Below are positions 42,263 to 51,111 of a stretch of 64,000 nucleotides of DNA, one piece after another. Source of the stretch: Limibacter armeniacum (lineage in GTDB: Bacteria > Bacteroidota > Bacteroidia > Cytophagales > Flammeovirgaceae). Under the pieces are notes generated by a model that was not told the origin of the DNA, made no database searches, and saw nothing but the letters and a program-made list of their open reading frames with translations. Location of the stretch: NCBI RefSeq assembly GCF_036880985.1, contig NZ_JBAJNO010000004.1, positions 232,727 to 296,726 on the forward strand. Direction: 5' to 3'. Numbering within the stretch: the first letter of the stretch is position 1; each line of letters opens with the position of its first letter. The translations under genes and the position numbers were made by a program.

Positions 42263-44404
42263 TCAATGATTCTCAATATAGAAACCAATATTTTTTGGCT
42301 GTACTCCTAAATAAATTAAAGCACCACTTTCCAGCAACTGTTTCTCAAATGACTCAATATCTGTTTTCTTTAGAGTGTAATTAACCCTTCGATTACTTTT
42401 ATCAAGATCAGGTTTCATTTCCATAAATACTTGAAATGGCACTGATGTTTCCTGCTGTATCATTTCATAAATAGTCTGAACTTCTCTGTCTACCTTATTA
42501 TGTTTCCATTTCTGAACCCTTTCAATCAAATCTAGCTTAAAAACCCAACTCAAAGTATAGATGTCTTTTCTTATATAACCATAAACTAATGGGAATGCGA
42601 TTTCTGTTCCATCTATTAGTCTTAAAAACATTTTATATTTAAGGTCAATCGCATAAGTTGAAGGGCTATTTTTTCCTTTTTTATAAGTAATAATCTCTCC
42701 CTTAGCTCTTATTAATATACCTTGAACTTGAGTGGTTTCTATCGTTTCGATATTATGATGATCTTGATAGATAAACTCTATTTTTCCCGATTTTATATTA
42801 ATTCCTCCATATTCCCCACCTCTAAATGATTTACGTATTGCCCAAAATCCACCACCTAAATTAATAGGAACAGTAAATAACATAACTGATATAAATGACA
42901 AAGGTATATTCTTTTCTACGACGCCTAATATGATATAAATGATTATAGCTGTAGGAATTCCCAAACCTAAAAATTGCTCATACCAAAAGGGTTTAAAGTG
43001 TTTAGTATAAGTCTTAAGTACATCTCCCTCAAAAGTACCATAAATATCATCTGTAAATATCGATTTTGGTCTTAGATACTGAAGGTCATAACTTGGTTTT
43101 ACCTTGATGTTAGTGATCTCCTCTTTGTTTACTTTTCTTAGTACATTAACATCTTTCAAGGAAGATGAAAACCAATCACTTTTAATAAATAAAGATGCTT
43201 TCTCTTGTTCATAATCTAAAAACTCATCCAATCTGCTAAGAAGAGTATAATGTTCACTCTTTTGGGAATCAAAATGCACATTTCCCTCTACACAAAACTT
43301 ATACAGTAGTTGATAAATACCATTTGATTTCAATTGTTTTTTTATCTTCTTATAGTGCCTCCTACGATTGAAAAATGAGAATGATAAAAATAGCGTAGAA
43401 AGTACTAATGGAAGCACTCCAAATATTATATTCAATAGTGAAGTCCAACTTTCACTTACATTAAGCAATAGTAAAGTTGTTATTACTGAAAATAAAAGAA
43501 TCTTAATGAGTATTCCGTAGATTTCCTGATCTTGCCTTCTTGTATTTATATTCCACGCCTTATTATGTATATGCCTATTCCAGCAGTAATCATAGATAAA
43601 CTTTGATTCTGGTAAATTCTCAACCTCACTAAAATCATAAACAATTGTTCCATTTTCTGTTACATATACATTCCCATCAAATTCAATCAGTAACTTTGTC
43701 AAGCTTTCTGTAGCCTCCCATTTAGGAGACCCCGTCAAAGTCATATAATTAGCGACAGTTATTAAATATTCGTGTTTATGAAGATAGGCTACCACCTGAT
43801 GTTTTACACTTTCCTCTTCATCAACTAAATATTGATCACCTAACAAAAATGATTGAAGAATATGGATATGCGAACGCTTTCTGTTGTCACACTCTAACGT
43901 AGGAATGTCCATTGTTTCCTCATAATTAAGATGTTGATCAAAAAACCATCTCAGACAGAAGTAAGTTATTACCAGTAATAAAATACCTATTACAACTTCT
44001 GCCTCCAATGCTTTCTTAATATGTAAGACAAATGGATGAAAAGAATAAGATACAAGGATATATGCAATTACACTTAATGCAATTGCATGATAAAAATAGA
44101 TAGTTGAAGGAAGAGTTATTCTAACAAATTGAAAGACAATGGATTTAGTAATTTTTCGTATACTTTGCCTTACCTTTCTTAAGGTTCGTTTCCACAAAGG
44201 CTGAAAAATCATGTTATATATGACACTTTGATCTCTATTGGAGATGCTAAATAAGTGTCCATCTTTTATAAGGCTTTTAATTCCCTGATTTACTTCATTT
44301 TGACTGTAACCTGTCAGTATGGTTATTTCGTCTAACGAAGCATTTCCATCAAGCTTTTTAAAAGCCTTATATATTGATTGCTGAATCTCCTTTGATGATG
44401 ACAT
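42263..44404 (-). CDS. Unrecognised membrane protein with two winged-helix-like domains
   Basis: 713 residues from the Met at 44404 (MSSSKEIQQS); 724 if started at 44437. An N-terminal winged-helix-like domain (LDGNASLDEITILTGYSQNE to QSVIYNM) is followed by two or more membrane spans (TIYFYHAIALSVIAYILVSY, VVIGILLLVITYFCL). A second winged-helix-like unit follows (ANYMTLTGSPKWEATESLTK, then GNVYVTENGTIVYDF), then further spans (ILLFSVITTLLLLNV, GVLPLVLSTLFLSFSFF, LGLGIPTAIIIYIILGVV, SFISVMLFTVPINLGGGF). A soluble C-terminal part of about 200 residues may hold a PH-like beta domain. The arrangement suggests a membrane-anchored sensor or scaffold. A+T-rich; probably one operon with the gene at 44452-44841. 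Confidence 0.75.
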   Translation of the reverse strand: MSSSKEIQQSIYKAFKKLDGNASLDEITILTGYSQNEVNQGIKSLIKDGHLFSISNRDQSVIYNMIFQPLWKRTLRKVRQSIRKITKSIVFQFVRITLPSTIYFYHAIALSVIAYILVSYSFHPFVLHIKKALEAEVVIGILLLVITYFCLRWFFDQHLNYEETMDIPTLECDNRKRSHIHILQSFLLGDQYLVDEEESVKHQVVAYLHKHEYLITVANYMTLTGSPKWEATESLTKLLIEFDGNVYVTENGTIVYDFSEVENLPESKFIYDYCWNRHIHNKAWNINTRRQDQEIYGILIKILLFSVITTLLLLNVSESWTSLLNIIFGVLPLVLSTLFLSFSFFNRRRHYKKIKKQLKSNGIYQLLYKFCVEGNVHFDSQKSEHYTLLSRLDEFLDYEQEKASLFIKSDWFSSSLKDVNVLRKVNKEEITNIKVKPSYDLQYLRPKSIFTDDIYGTFEGDVLKTYTKHFKPFWYEQFLGLGIPTAIIIYIILGVVEKNIPLSFISVMLFTVPINLGGGFWAIRKSFRGGEYGGINIKSGKIEFIYQDHHNIETIETTQVQGILIRAKGEIITYKKGKNSPSTYAIDLKYKMFLRLIDGTEIAFPLVYGYIRKDIYTLSWVFKLDLIERVQKWKHNKVDREVQTIYEMIQQETSVPFQVFMEMKPDLDKSNRRVNYTLKKTDIESFEKQLLESGALIYLGVQPKNIGFYIENH

Positions 44405-44451
44405 CCGATTACAATTAGAATAAAAAATATGCCTCAATAAGGCATTGTCAT

Positions 44452-44841
44452 TTAACCTATGACTTCTTTAATTCCCCATTTTAGAAGTACCTTTCCTGCT
44501 TCTCCTTCTAATGTATAAAAATTTTCCAGATCAGTAGTATTTAGCTGTTGTTGAGCTAAGCCTTCAGACAGGCTTCTATTTTTCTCTTCACCAAAGACTT
44601 CTATAAATTCTTTAACAGGACGAACTAAGCCTTCATATTCTACATAGTTTAACCATAACCAAACCTTATAAAAAACGCTCTCCTTTTGTTCCATTCCCTC
44701 CAACGTACTATCCCAATGGTTTGGTTGGTGTTCAAACTGATACTTTTCTTCAATATATCGAGCAATCAAATAAAGCTTATCACTAGTTTTGACACGCTGA
44801 CTATACAATCTTTCCTTTGATGCCTTATCCATTAATAACAT
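44452..44841 (-). CDS. Unrecognised small acidic protein
   Basis: This gene encodes 129 residues, mostly helical and acidic, with no signal or membrane segment. Segments seen include LYLIARYIEEKYQFEHQPNH, WLWLNYVEYEGLVRPVKEFI and ENFYTLEGEAGKVLLKWGIK. Start 44841, or 44832 (MDKASK). It is the first gene of a minus-strand pair with the large membrane protein and faces hipB across 99 bp that contain two HipB-like operators. Function unknown. Confidence 0.65.
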   Translation of the reverse strand: MLLMDKASKERLYSQRVKTSDKLYLIARYIEEKYQFEHQPNHWDSTLEGMEQKESVFYKVWLWLNYVEYEGLVRPVKEFIEVFGEEKNRSLSEGLAQQQLNTTDLENFYTLEGEAGKVLLKWGIKEVIG

Positions 44842-44859
44842 AGCTTGATTTTAGTTGCT

Positions 44860-44946
44860 AACTCAAAAAGTGCATTAAAATACACTTTTAATTGCTTTTT
44901 AAGCACTTTTTTACTTTTTTGAACTCAAAAGAGCATTATAATGCAC
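44860..44946. promoter_or_regulatory. Duplicated operator of the hipBST operon
   Basis: Two direct copies of a 25-26 bp element, AACTCAAAA followed by GTGCATTAAAATACAC or GAGCATTATAATGCAC, start at 44860 and 44922 (62 bp apart). The inner part is a palindrome, as bound by HipB dimers. Copy 2 includes the hipB start codon (44941). The site lies between hipBST and the divergent 44841 gene and could repress both. Confidence 0.65.
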
Positions 44947-45144
44947 CAAGAAGCATTTATTTCTACCATAAAACAAAGGCGTGAAACGCTTGGCATTACG
45001 CAACAGGATCTGGCAGAACTGTCTGGAGTAGCACTCCGTACACTGAAGGCGATCGAAAATGGAAAAGGAAACCCTACCCTTTCTACCATTCAGAAACTGC
45101 TGGAGGTATTGGGACTCGAAATAGTGATACAGGTAAAGCAATAA
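44941..45144 (+). CDS. hipB: HipB-like XRE antitoxin/repressor
   Basis: The 67-residue HTH protein has the helix-turn-helix RRETLGITQQDLAELSGVALRTLKAIENGKGNPTLSTIQKLL in outline, ending in a hydrophobic beta strand (LGLEIVIQVKQ) as in HipB. It is followed after 6 bp by hipS and then hipT. In known HipBST systems HipB represses the operon and boosts the neutralising effect. Its own start codon lies inside operator copy 2. Confidence 0.9.
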   Translation: MHQEAFISTIKQRRETLGITQQDLAELSGVALRTLKAIENGKGNPTLSTIQKLLEVLGLEIVIQVKQ

Positions 45145-45150
45145 TAAGAT

Positions 45151-45474
45151 ATGAGAAAAGCGGAGGTTTACAGAAATGGTGTGCTGGCGGGTATCCTGAC
45201 AGAAGAAAACAGGAATAGCTACCGATTTGTCTACGAGGAGGCCTATTTTATGGATACACAACTACCTGCCATAAGCCTAACCTTACCCAAGGTAAAACGG
45301 GAATTTCACAGTCCAATCCTGTTCCCATTTTTCTTCAATATGCTGAGTGAAGGTGTCAACCGCAAACTGCAAAGCCTTCAACTGAAAATGGATGAAGAAG
45401 ACCATTTCGGCCTGCTGCTTGAAACCGCACAATTTGATACCATCGGCGCTGTATCCGTAAAACCGATTGACTGA
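45151..45474 (+). CDS. hipS: HipS-like antitoxin (HipA N-terminal domain as separate protein)
   Basis: The 107-residue protein equals the HipA N-subdomain 1 (MRKAEVYRNGVLAGILTEEN, YRFVYEEAYFMD, LPAISLTLPKVKREFHSPIL, FPFFFNMLSEG). In HipBST this domain is a separate antitoxin that binds HipT and blocks the kinase. Its TGA stop overlaps the hipT ATG by one base, indicating coupled translation. Confidence 0.88.
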   Translation: MRKAEVYRNGVLAGILTEENRNSYRFVYEEAYFMDTQLPAISLTLPKVKREFHSPILFPFFFNMLSEGVNRKLQSLQLKMDEEDHFGLLLETAQFDTIGAVSVKPID

Positions 45475-46493
45475 TGAAAGTAGAGATTTACAACTGTCCG
45501 GGTACTTTGGCGGAAGGACATTCGACCTATACAACTGCCTGCCGTAAACGACTTTTTGAAGGGAAGAAAGTCAGCCATATACTTCCTTACCGCTCTCCGC
45601 AACTTAGTGAAGAGGTGACGGAGCTGTTTATCGAAAACCGCAAGCGTATCTCTATTTCAGGAGTACAGGAAAAACTGAGTATGGTACTGGAAAAGAACAG
45701 GCTCAGGCTGACGCATTCCGGTGAACAGGGTACTTATATCCTAAAACCTATTCCGAGAGACCTGAAACTGGTGGAGCAGGTTCCTGCCAATGAGCATTTG
45801 ACCATGCAGATTGCCCGACAAGTTTACAAGATCAATACGGCTGAGAATGCCCTGATTTTCTTTCAGGACGGTTCCCCAGCCTATATCACCCGACGGTTTG
45901 ACATAAAATCGGACGGCACCAAGTTTGGACTGGAAGATTTTGCTTCATTAGCCGGCAAGACCAAGGACAATGCAGGACCGGACTTCAAGTACCGATACAG
46001 TTACGAGGAAATTGCAGTCTTATTAAGGGAGTTTGTACCTGCTTGGAGAGTTGAAGTGGAAAAACTGTTTGCACAGATCCTGTTCAATTACCTTTTCCAT
46101 AATGGGGATGCACACCTGAAAAACTTTTCCCTAATTGAAGTAAGGGATGGGGATTACCTGCTAAGCCCTGTATATGACCTGATCAATACACGGCTACACG
46201 TTGCTGATTCGGATATGGCGTTGGAAGATGGACTGTTTTCCCATGACTATGAAACTGACAGCTTTGCGGCTAACGGATACTATGCTTACGATGATTTTCT
46301 GGAATTTGCCTTGAAGATTGGTGTGCAGGAAAAAAGAGCCATTCGCCTACTGGATACATTCCGCACTGCCAACCCTGAGGTCGAGCAACTTACGCAAAGG
46401 AGTTTTCTTTCTGAAGAGCTAAAAGCACAATACCTGACCCTGTACCGTGACCGAATCAAAAGGTTGAATTACTCTTTCAGTGGTAAACTTTAG
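45474..46493 (+). CDS. hipT: HipT-like serine/threonine kinase toxin
   Basis: The 339-residue HipA-type kinase lacks the N-terminal subdomain, which is the separate hipS. The Gly-rich loop KRISISGVQEKLS carries the two Ser residues (SIS) typical of HipT autophosphorylation. Kinase parts are YILKPIP, NEHLTMQIARQVYKI, AYITRRFDI, catalytic FHNGDAHLKNFSLI and metal-binding LLSPVYDLINTRL. Known homologues phosphorylate an aminoacyl-tRNA synthetase (GltX or TrpS) and stop growth. The gene ends in a strong terminator. All key residues appear intact, so the module is likely active. Confidence 0.92.
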   Translation: MKVEIYNCPGTLAEGHSTYTTACRKRLFEGKKVSHILPYRSPQLSEEVTELFIENRKRISISGVQEKLSMVLEKNRLRLTHSGEQGTYILKPIPRDLKLVEQVPANEHLTMQIARQVYKINTAENALIFFQDGSPAYITRRFDIKSDGTKFGLEDFASLAGKTKDNAGPDFKYRYSYEEIAVLLREFVPAWRVEVEKLFAQILFNYLFHNGDAHLKNFSLIEVRDGDYLLSPVYDLINTRLHVADSDMALEDGLFSHDYETDSFAANGYYAYDDFLEFALKIGVQEKRAIRLLDTFRTANPEVEQLTQRSFLSEELKAQYLTLYRDRIKRLNYSFSGKL

Positions 46494-46507
46494 CAACCAA
46501 CATAAAG

Positions 46508-46537
46508 AAAAAGCCCCACCTGATGGCGGGGCTTTTT
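46508..46537 (+). terminator. Terminator of hipBST
   Basis: AAAAAGCCCC and GGGGCTTTTT enclose 10 bases with a further CC/GG pair. It has T-runs in both directions, so it can also stop the convergent gene at 46578. Confidence 0.88.
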
Positions 46538-46577
46538 ACTTTTTTGTGTATGTATGAAAATGAATGTCTGCTTTTGA

Positions 46578-47195
46578 TTACAGCGCGATTGTTTCTGTTA
46601 CGTTAGTCTCGTTGCCTTTGATGTGCACGTAGTAGATACCACTTTTCAGTAGGCTTAGGTCAAGCTGTTTTACTGGCTTGAAACCGCTTACGAAACGTGA
46701 GCTGTAAACTTCTTCACCAGCTTCGTTGGTGATTGTAATGTTCAGCACTTTCTCCGCTGCTTTGTTAAAGAACAGGCTCAGTTCTTTACCGTTCAATTTA
46801 AACTGGTAAGGCATATCCTTGCTTGTCAGTTGGTAATCTTTCATCACCACTGTTTTAGCTTCTGTAATCTCCAGTTGTCTTACTACACGGTTATCCTCAA
46901 ACTGAAGTGTCATCGTGTAATCACCTTTTTGCAGTGCTGCAAAGTCCAGTTTAGCAGAAGTTTCTACCACGCCTTCAAACTTGCGGTGCATGACCACTTT
47001 GCCTTCTGCATTGCTTAGGATAAAGTCCACTGCCTTACCTTCCATGTCTTTTAGTACCAGTGTTGCCACTTGCTGACCGGTTGCCACTTTAAAGCTGTAA
47101 GTGATACCGCCTAGTGGTCTGTAAGTTGCGTTAGCGTTGATCAGTGTAAAGATACTCAGAGTCAGAACTGCCAGAATTGATTTAAATGTTTTCAT
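46578..47195 (-). CDS. Secreted beta-rich protein of unknown function
   Basis: The 205-residue protein has a signal peptide (MKTFKSILAVLTLSIFTLIN, then ANA). The mature part holds two similar units: one contains VDFILSNAEGKVVMHRKFEG, LDFAALQKGDYTMTLQF; the other NITITNEAGEEVYSSRFVSG, LDLSLLKSGIYYVHIKGNE. These match the fold of Bacteroidota C-terminal sorting or DUF3244-like beta domains, which stay in the periplasm or go to the surface. No catalytic motif. Likely monocistronic. Confidence 0.78.
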   Translation of the reverse strand: MKTFKSILAVLTLSIFTLINANATYRPLGGITYSFKVATGQQVATLVLKDMEGKAVDFILSNAEGKVVMHRKFEGVVETSAKLDFAALQKGDYTMTLQFEDNRVVRQLEITEAKTVVMKDYQLTSKDMPYQFKLNGKELSLFFNKAAEKVLNITITNEAGEEVYSSRFVSGFKPVKQLDLSLLKSGIYYVHIKGNETNVTETIAL

Positions 47196-48159
47196 CGTTC
47201 TATGTATTTTCTTGTTTCTTAAAATCTCGTTTAAAGGTCAGACTCCGTAATGTATTTGGTTTTGATCGTTTGGGAACCTCCAGGATTATTTGGTTTGTAG
47301 TTCCTTTATCGTTGTCTGACGATACAAACATGAGCAAGAAATTTTTCACTAACAAACGACTGAATATTAAAATAATATTAAGGTTATTTTTACATTTAAA
47401 AAATATTTTAAGTGGTAAAAAGTAACTTATAGAATATTGTTTCATGATAAGAATACACTTTTAGAATTTTCTATTTCGCTAATGACACGAAGACGAATAA
47501 GCTTTGTTAAGTGTGCTGAGAACATTAAAATTCCTTTTGTAAGCGTATTTGGTTCAGTGAAAATTTATTTTAACATTTTTTAACTTTAATGAAGTTGAAT
47601 TTTTAACTCAAAAGCCAATAAACGAAATTTCGCTAGTTTTCAACGGACACAAAATCCCCCTCTATCTCTGTATAAAAAGCTGCTTTATTACTATTTGCAA
47701 AGGCAGCAACAAATGAGGTTGACCTCGGTCTTAACATATTTTTTCTTCCATTGACTTCTGATATTTACGCTTCCACAATTTCAAGTCAGAATAATAAACC
47801 AGACGCTCACTTCTTTACTCCAATTCTATTTCGAACTGAATTCAATTCAAAAGCTTCTCAAATAAAAGGAACTAGCAGCCAATTGAAATATTTGACTCAG
47901 GTCAGCCAGTTGATTCATTTATGTGAAATATCTATTTATCGTTTTGACCAATGCAGTCGCCTGTATTTTCCTATGCTATTTCTGAATAGCGCTCGTCTCA
48001 ACTTCTCCAATTAAATTGACTAATATTAAAATTTACTCAACATTAGAAGCCCTCACATAACAGCCATTTAAACATTTGATTATTGAATTGTTACACATAG
48101 TTATAGCTAATTATTTTTTTGATATCATCGCAGCATAAATTTACAAATATTCAAATCTC
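47196..48159. other. Intergenic stretch without recognised genes
   Basis: About 960 bp of A+T-rich DNA between divergent genes. Short open frames here have no plausible start context or protein pattern. It must hold the promoters of both flanking genes, but I cannot point to a clear -7/-33 pair. No RNA gene was recognised. Confidence 0.5.
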
Positions 48160-50004
48160 ATGAACACACAAAAACTATTTAAAGCGCTATTACTAGCCAT
48201 CTATGTAGCAATTTGCAGCTGTAACAATGCTATTATTGACACACAGCCAAACAACCAAGTTGAACCAAATTCAAACTTAAGAACAGCATCTGGCAAGCAT
48301 GTGCTTTTCATTGGCATTGATGGATTACAGTATGAAAAAATGGCAAATGTGAGCACACCTAACTTAGACAAGTTGAATATAAGTAAAGGCTTTACAGGTG
48401 GTATCATGGGTACCCCTTCCGAGCAGAGTACTTATAGCGGTCCGGGATGGGCTACCCTTTTGACTGGTGTATGGTTTGATAAACATGGAGTTCCAAACAA
48501 CAGTTCTTCCACCTACAAGTCTCAAGCGAAAAGTATCTTTGCCTATGTAAAAGAAGCACAGCCTAATGCAGAAATAGCTTCAGTAGCAGTTTGGTCTCCC
48601 ATCCATGAGTTTATGGAAAATGACATGAGCTATGTAGACCGTCGATATGACGGCGGAGATGATGCTCATGCCGTTACATGGGCTGTCAATGACCTACAGG
48701 ATGAAAATACAGACTTACTATTTGTCCATCTGGATAATGTAGACCACGTAGGACATGCCAGTGGATGGGGAAGTGCCTACAACAATGCTATTGCTGAAGT
48801 TGACGTACAGGTGGGAACCTTATTACAAGCAGTGGAAGACCGTATAGACCAAACAGGCGAAGATTGGCTGATCATAGTGGCTACCGACCACGGACGTGAC
48901 CCAAGTTTAGGTTACTCACATGGTAACCAGACCACTTATGAAAAAACCATCTTTGTAGGTATGAACAAGGCAGGTAATGATGAATTCAATTCTTCAGTTA
49001 CTTCTATTCCAAATTCAGGTTTTAATGGACTGTATGGGACAGTTGCCCAAACTTCAGTGGCTCCTACTATCCTGAGACATCTGGGTATCACGATCCAACC
49101 GGAATGGCAATTGGCATCTGCCCCATTGATCGGAGAAGATGGGCCAAGAAAAGTGATGCAAGCTTCTCAAGGAGGAAATAGCGTTTTCTGGTATTCGCAA
49201 AGTAGCAATAGTGCCAATATCTACCGCAACAACCAATTGGTAGGAACCATTGCTGGAAATCAAGGTAACTTTACGGACACTACGGCTACAATTGGGTTAA
49301 ATACCTACACAGTCGAGTTGAATGGTGCTACAGGTTCATTCAGTATGTACGGCAATAGTAATAACCTGTCAATTTCAGCTGCTCTTGACTGGAATGATCT
49401 GGCTAACAATACAGCTTACTTCTTCCGAAATGATTATCAGTATGTGCGTTACAACAAATCCAACGACTCAGCTGATGCTGGATACCCTAAACCTGTCAAC
49501 AGCTCAACATGGCCCGGACTTGATAGTTACAAGGAACTTATCAGTGCATCTTTTAAATGGCACAACCAGTATGGCTACTTTTTCATGAGCGACGGAAGGT
49601 ACCTGAAATATGATATGAGTACAGACCAAGTGCTTTCCGGCTATCCGAAACAAGTGAACAACTCAACTTGGCCAGGATTGCAAGGATATGGAGATAAGAT
49701 TGTGGCAGCACTTAACTGGGACAATGACAAGGCTTATTTTTTCCTGAATGATGGCACCTATATCAGTTACAGCATCAGCAATGACCAAGTAGATACTGGT
49801 TATCCAAAAGCAATTGACAACAGCTCATGGTCAGGGTTGGAGCCATACGGCAATGCTATTACCGCTGCCCTTGACTGGGACAGTACTTACTGCTATTTCT
49901 TTTTGAGTGACAATACCTATATCAAGTACAATAAATCAACCAATACGGCAGAAAGTGGTTACCCAAAAGCTATCAATAGTAGCTCTTGGCCAGGATTAAT
50001 GTAA
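48160..50004 (+). CDS. Alkaline-phosphatase-superfamily phosphodiesterase fused to hemopexin-like propeller, lipoprotein
   Basis: A 614-residue protein with signal LFKALLLAIYVAICSC (lipobox). Residues about 45-330 form a nucleotide pyrophosphatase/phosphodiesterase-type domain: VLFIGIDGLQYEKM (metal Asp), PGWATLLTGVWFDKHGV (nucleophile Thr), LFVHLDNVDHVGHASG (metal Asp and His) and IIVATDHGRDP (metal Asp-His). A short beta linker follows. From about 405 to the end there are four hemopexin-like repeats of about 50 residues, each with an AAL.W strand, a YFF..D..Y..Y motif and GYP..I..SSWPGL. These should form one four-bladed propeller, a binding module for metal, heme or matrix. The substrate is unknown; a phosphodiester or phosphonate ester outside the cell is likely. 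The phosphonate locus lies just downstream. Confidence 0.88.
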   Translation: MNTQKLFKALLLAIYVAICSCNNAIIDTQPNNQVEPNSNLRTASGKHVLFIGIDGLQYEKMANVSTPNLDKLNISKGFTGGIMGTPSEQSTYSGPGWATLLTGVWFDKHGVPNNSSSTYKSQAKSIFAYVKEAQPNAEIASVAVWSPIHEFMENDMSYVDRRYDGGDDAHAVTWAVNDLQDENTDLLFVHLDNVDHVGHASGWGSAYNNAIAEVDVQVGTLLQAVEDRIDQTGEDWLIIVATDHGRDPSLGYSHGNQTTYEKTIFVGMNKAGNDEFNSSVTSIPNSGFNGLYGTVAQTSVAPTILRHLGITIQPEWQLASAPLIGEDGPRKVMQASQGGNSVFWYSQSSNSANIYRNNQLVGTIAGNQGNFTDTTATIGLNTYTVELNGATGSFSMYGNSNNLSISAALDWNDLANNTAYFFRNDYQYVRYNKSNDSADAGYPKPVNSSTWPGLDSYKELISASFKWHNQYGYFFMSDGRYLKYDMSTDQVLSGYPKQVNNSTWPGLQGYGDKIVAALNWDNDKAYFFLNDGTYISYSISNDQVDTGYPKAIDNSSWSGLEPYGNAITAALDWDSTYCYFFLSDNTYIKYNKSTNTAESGYPKAINSSSWPGLM

Positions 50005-50035
50005 TTCCGATCAAAACGGTTTATAAAGCAAATAG

Positions 50036-50058
50036 CCGCTTCTTTATTCAAGAAGCGG
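50036..50058. terminator. Bidirectional terminator
   Basis: CCGCTTCTT and AAGAAGCGG form a perfect 9 bp stem with a 5 nt loop, with TTGTTTTTATT on the right. It serves the phosphodiesterase gene and the convergent regulator gene. Confidence 0.85.
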
Positions 50059-50086
50059 TTGTTTTTATTCGTTAGCAAAAAAGCTG

Positions 50087-50665
50087 TTACCCATTTACAT
50101 CCATCAGGTAAACCTTGAACAGCAATGCCTTCTGGTCTGTATCGTTGGTGACAGAGTGAGGAATATTGCCATCAAAAAACAGGGTATCTCCCTCGTGCAA
50201 CTCAATCATCTCCTCACCTAACCCATAGTTGATATCTCCATGAATCACGTACAGCAGTTCCAACCCGTTGGTTGCAATTGGCGGACGGTGAACATTACCG
50301 CTCACTTCCACCAAGTTGACCCGCATATTGACATTGGTAATGGCTTGTGATATAAGATCAAAGTAGCGAAGCCCTTCCGAGTCAGAACGCTCTATAGGAG
50401 ATACCTCCCCTTTCCTGATCAGGATATAATCCATAGATGAATGCCTGACATTCCTTACCAATTCAGCCATATCTACATCCAATGCACGGGCGATATTGAA
50501 CAACACCGGTAAAGAAGGTACTGTCCTGAAATTTTCAATCTTTGACAACAGGCTAGGTGTTACATCACTCTTCTGAGACACCTCCTGCAAGCTGAGTCTT
50601 TTGTCCTGTCTTATTTCCTTAATTGCCTTGCCTATATTTCCAAGACTCTCGTCCTTGATTGCCAT
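50087..50665 (-). CDS. XRE-cupin transcriptional regulator
   Basis: This 192-residue protein has an N-terminal XRE HTH (about 12-65; RLSLQEVSQKSDVTPSLLSK, IENFRTVPSLPVLFNIARAL) and a C-terminal cupin (about 105-190; NGLELLYVIHGDINYGLG, LHEGDTLFFDGNIPHSV). Such proteins sense small metabolites and often control amine or amino-acid catabolism. It is divergent from the phosphonatase-like gene across 446 bp that include an 18 bp palindrome, so it is the best candidate regulator of the putative phosphonate locus. Confidence 0.9.
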   Translation of the reverse strand: MAIKDESLGNIGKAIKEIRQDKRLSLQEVSQKSDVTPSLLSKIENFRTVPSLPVLFNIARALDVDMAELVRNVRHSSMDYILIRKGEVSPIERSDSEGLRYFDLISQAITNVNMRVNLVEVSGNVHRPPIATNGLELLYVIHGDINYGLGEEMIELHEGDTLFFDGNIPHSVTNDTDQKALLFKVYLMDVNG

Positions 50666-50852
50666 CCTTGGTCTGTATTATGTTTCTTAAAAAATTTCCT
50701 AAAAATAATGAAATACTTCGTGGTTTCTATCAGATTTCATTTTTTGACAAATATTCACTTTCAATAATTATGCATTTTGTCTGAACGGTATACCAATATA
50801 TGCATTTGATGATTTTTTAACCTTTCCATTTTTTCCCCTCAATATTACCATA

Positions 50853-50870
50853 ATGTGTATAAATACACAT
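50853..50870. promoter_or_regulatory. Candidate operator in the regulator/phosphonatase intergenic region
   Basis: ATGTGTAT-AA-ATACACAT is a palindrome with perfect 8 bp arms, 188 bp from the regulator start and 242 bp from the HAD gene. Two TATGCATTT copies lie near 50769 and 50804. Binding by the XRE-cupin protein is inference. Nothing else was recognised in 50666-51111. Confidence 0.5.
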
Positions 50871-51111
50871 CAGAGTAGCATTTACAGTAAACTAAACATG
50901 AACTAAAGTTATACGCAATATTCCCAAATCTATTTTTCAAGGCATTTAATTATTGAGCATCATTCACAAAAGTTGAATATATATCAAATTATGTATTGAT
51001 TTGTACCAAGCAATTCAGCCAAAGATACACTGGCTGAAAGATGCTTATCACGAGATCTATTTAAAAGGAATAACGAATGGCTTTTAGCCTGAAATGTAAA
51101 TCCAAAAAAGC

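Noticed and set aside
44860..44946. Reading the duplicated AT-rich element as a CRISPR-like or attachment-site repeat
   Set aside because: Only two copies, palindromic core, and overlap with the hipB start fit an operator better.
47186..47445. Overlapping short open frames on both strands upstream of 47195
   Set aside because: Low-complexity A+T-rich leader; translations are Lys/Ile/Leu/Phe-rich without conservation evidence.
47751..48014. Open frame of 87 codons before the phosphodiesterase gene
   Set aside because: No start context, no hydrophobic or domain pattern, and it stops in A+T-rich intergenic DNA.
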